From positions 1 to 64,000 of the forward strand of contig DXCX01000027.1 of NCBI GenBank assembly GCA_019115785.1: DNA of 64,000 nt, in the 5' to 3' direction. A program made the position numbers and the translations under genes. The notes beneath the pieces were generated by a model. That model did no database searches and was not told the origin of the DNA. It was given only the letters and a program-made list of their open reading frames with translations. How positions within the stretch are numbered: position 1 is the stretch's first letter; each line of letters opens with the position of its first letter. Source of the DNA: Candidatus Intestinimonas merdavium. Its GTDB lineage: Bacteria > Bacillota > Clostridia > Oscillospirales > Oscillospiraceae. Shown one piece after another: positions 62,176-64,000 of this stretch.

Positions 62176-63248
62176 ATTACAAGATCGCACTGATCAGGGG
62201 CGATGGGATTGGTCCCGAGGTAGTAAATGAGGCCGTAGGAGTTATGGAGGCCGTAGGTAAAAAATTCGGCCATACCTTTACGTTCGTGGATGTACTCCTG
62301 GGCGGCTGCGCCACTGATGCTGTAGGGAAGAGCTACCCCGATGGCACTGCTGAGAAATGTAAATCCTGTGATGCCGTGCTGCTGGGTGCGGTGGGAGGCC
62401 CGAAGTGGGGATCTGACAAGCCTGCCGAACAGCGGCCTGAGACCGCGCTGTTGGCCATCCGAAAGGATCTGGGTCTCTATGCAAACCTTCGTCCCGCTGC
62501 CCTTCGTCCGGCTATGCTCGATGCCTGCCCACTGAAAAAAGAGACGGCTGAGAAGGGCATTGACCTCATGATGGTTCGGGAACTCACTGGTGGCATCTAC
62601 TTCGGGAAGCGTGATAAATATCAGACTGAGGACCGCGGGATAGAGTGTACCGATCTCATGGCCTACTCTGAGAAGGAAATTGAACGCATTGGCCGCCGCG
62701 CCTTTGAGCTGGCCCGGCTCCGCCGAAAAAAGGTCTCAAGTGTGGACAAGGCAAATGTACTAGAGACAAGCCGTTTGTGGCGGAGTGTCATGCACCGGCT
62801 GGCAGAGGAATATTCCGATGTTCAGTACGAAGATGTCCTGGTGGACAACTGCGCCATGCAGTTGGTGCGTGACCCGGGCCAGTTCGACGTAGTGGTCACT
62901 GAGAATATGTTTGGCGATATTCTCTCAGATGAGGCCTCGATGGTCACCGGCTCTATCGGCTTGCTGCCCTCTGCCTCGATCGGCGATACAGCTCCCGGCC
63001 TCTATGAGCCTATCCACGGCTCTGCCCCTGACATTGCCGGACAGGACAAGGCCAACCCCATTGCCACCATACTGTCAGTTGCCATGATGTTCCGCTACTC
63101 CTTTCAGCGAGCGGAAGAGGCCAATGCCATTGAGGCGGCAGTGGACGCAGTGTTGGCTGAGGGCTGGCGGACCCCTGACATCGCGGAGTCCGGCGTAAAA
63201 GCCATTGGTACCAAAGAAATGGGGAGGCTCATCCGGGAACACATTTAA
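62172..63248 (+). CDS. leuB: 3-isopropylmalate dehydrogenase
   Basis: The 358-residue NAD enzyme carries out the third leucine-specific step. Visible family segments are '[11 protein letters not shown]', '[10 protein letters not shown]', '[11 protein letters not shown]' and '[12 protein letters not shown]'. It is translationally coupled to leuD and ends the leuCDB operon at the following terminator. Confidence 0.98.
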   Translation: MNYKIALIRGDGIGPEVVNEAVGVMEAVGKKFGHTFTFVDVLLGGCATDAVGKSYPDGTAEKCKSCDAVLLGAVGGPKWGSDKPAEQRPETALLAIRKDLGLYANLRPAALRPAMLDACPLKKETAEKGIDLMMVRELTGGIYFGKRDKYQTEDRGIECTDLMAYSEKEIERIGRRAFELARLRRKKVSSVDKANVLETSRLWRSVMHRLAEEYSDVQYEDVLVDNCAMQLVRDPGQFDVVVTENMFGDILSDEASMVTGSIGLLPSASIGDTAPGLYEPIHGSAPDIAGQDKANPIATILSVAMMFRYSFQRAEEANAIEAAVDAVLAEGWRTPDIAESGVKAIGTKEMGRLIREHI

Positions 63249-63265
63249 TGAAAATGGAGATATCC

Positions 63266-63304
63266 AGCGGCGGGACGTCATGTTTGACATCCCGCCGCTT
63301 TTTG
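63266..63304 (+). terminator. Rho-independent terminator of leuCDB
   Basis: AGCGGCGGGA and TCCCGCCGCT pair, with further GTCA/TGAC pairing in the loop, followed by a T run. Confidence 0.95.
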
Positions 63305-63341
63305 CTGTGTGGGCAGTGGCGCTGGCTCAGGGTAAAATCCC

Positions 63342-63370
63342 TTGCATCCCGCCAAAATTTCTGCTAGAAT
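63342..63370 (+). promoter_or_regulatory. Sigma-A promoter of the coaX-like gene
   Basis: TTGCAT (63342-63347) and TAGAAT (63365-63370) are 17 bases apart, about 34 bases before the start codon. Confidence 0.75.
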
Positions 63371-63403
63371 TTTGAATAATACCAGAGAAGGGAAGTGGCT
63401 GCT

Positions 63404-64000
63404 GTGGTGCTCACCATCGATATTGACAATTCCACCACCAATGTGGGGCTTTTTGATCGGAGTGGGACCCTCCGCTTTCGCTCCGGGCTCACCACCAGCC
63501 GCAATCCTACGCGGGACCAGTGTGCTATCAGTTTAATGAACCTCTTTACCCTTTATCATGCCGACCTGAAGGAAGTTTCTGGAGCGGTGATCTCCAGTGT
63601 TGTGCCGTCAGTGACGGCCCACATGTCGGGGGCCGTGGAACTCCTCACAGGCAAGGCTCCCATGCTTATGGGACCGGGTATTAAAACGGGACTCAATATT
63701 AAATCTGATCTCCATAACCAACTTGGTTCTGATATCGTCGCTTGTTCTGTAGCGGCTATGGAGCAGTATCCCACCCCTATTATCATCATTGATATGGGTA
63801 CAGCTGTCACCATGTCCTACCTGCATGACCGTACATACGAAGGCTGCATGATCTTTCCCGGGGTGTTGGTAGCTCTGGATGCCCTGTCCGAGCGGGCGGC
63901 AGCTCTGCCCCATATTTCTGTGGAGCCACCTGCCTTTATTTTTGGCCACAATACCGTAGACGCGATGCGCTCTGGCGTGGTCTATGGAAATGCCAGCATG
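63404..64000 (+). CDS. coaX: Type III pantothenate kinase-like protein (partial at window edge)
   Basis: The first 199 codons are present and the gene runs off the right edge. 'ISSVVPSVTAH', 'GPGIKTGLNIKSD' and 'IIIIDMGTAVTMSYL' place it in the CoaX family, which phosphorylates pantothenate in CoA synthesis. Two motifs deviate. The N-terminal nucleotide site reads 'DIDNSTTNVGLFD' instead of the usual DIGNTN form, and 'GSDIVACSVAA' replaces the usual GADR-type segment. It may be a paralogue with altered activity. The start is GTG 63404 (or 63407) after GAAGGGAAG. Confidence 0.85.
   Translation, partial: MVLTIDIDNSTTNVGLFDRSGTLRFRSGLTTSRNPTRDQCAISLMNLFTLYHADLKEVSGAVISSVVPSVTAHMSGAVELLTGKAPMLMGPGIKTGLNIKSDLHNQLGSDIVACSVAAMEQYPTPIIIIDMGTAVTMSYLHDRTYEGCMIFPGVLVALDALSERAAALPHISVEPPAFIFGHNTVDAMRSGVVYGNASM

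Overview
The window looks like chromosome from a spore-forming, anaerobic Clostridia of moderately high GC, most like the Oscillospiraceae (Flavonifractor/Oscillibacter-like). The grounds are gene content: a SCIFF ranthipeptide with its radical-SAM maturase, sipL beside spoIVA, a fused IspH-ribosomal protein S1, many GTG/TTG starts and strong AGGAGG ribosome sites. Assignment below family level is inference. No rRNA, tRNA or CRISPR array was seen, and no gene-free stretch exceeds about 300 bases.

Left end (1-~2990, minus strand): a plasmid-type maintenance module (RepA_N-type initiator, ParA, ParB, winged-helix protein) of the kind carried by Tn1549-like integrative conjugative elements. Seven 23-bp tandem repeats lie inside the initiator gene. 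At about 2990-3000 this DNA stops abruptly inside the gene for the late mother-cell sigma factor sigma-K. Only the 3' part of sigK is present (to 3506), so the element appears to split sigK as the skin element does in Bacillus subtilis.

3.6-13.6 kb: a translational GTPase of the TetM/EF-G type fused to a YacP/Rae1-type NYN ribonuclease; spoIVFA-spoIVFB (pro-sigma-K processing); rplS; rbgA-rnhB-yraN; a dipeptidase, thrC and a metallophosphoesterase. 13.6-20.4 kb: the protein-quality cluster tig-clpP-clpX-lon-engB. 20.4-27.1 kb: a FAH-family hydrolase; a phosphatase behind a palindrome-covered promoter; a site-2 protease; and scpA-scpB-DUF2953-ytfJ-dacF-rluB, linking chromosome segregation to spore formation. 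27.1-34.6 kb: an RpiR regulator, an HI0933-type flavoprotein, cmk-plsC-ispH/rpsA, a CarD-like regulator and ispD-ispF. Three genes of the MEP isoprenoid route therefore lie within 4 kb.

34.7-53.3 kb: DUF3343 plus a cysteine-desulfurase-like enzyme; cdaA-cdaR (c-di-AMP); an RseC/DUF5685/J-protein/membrane-protein group; and the long housekeeping run yicC-remA-gmk-rpoZ-priA-def-fmt-rsmB-rlmN-prpC-prkC-rsgA, in the order familiar from Firmicutes. 53.3-56.5 kb: a spore-coat foundation module, spoVM (23 codons)-sipL-spoIVA, with sigma-E-like promoter sequences ahead of spoVM and sipL.

56.5-60.3 kb (minus strand): SCIFF precursor, intrinsic terminator, SCIFF maturase, and a PLP decarboxylase-like gene coupled to the maturase by an ATGA overlap; then a Crp/Fnr regulator divergent from leuC-leuD-leuB. 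The window ends inside a divergent type III pantothenate kinase. The strongest candidates for new biology are the split sigK, the GTPase-ribonuclease fusion and the 23-bp repeats inside repA.
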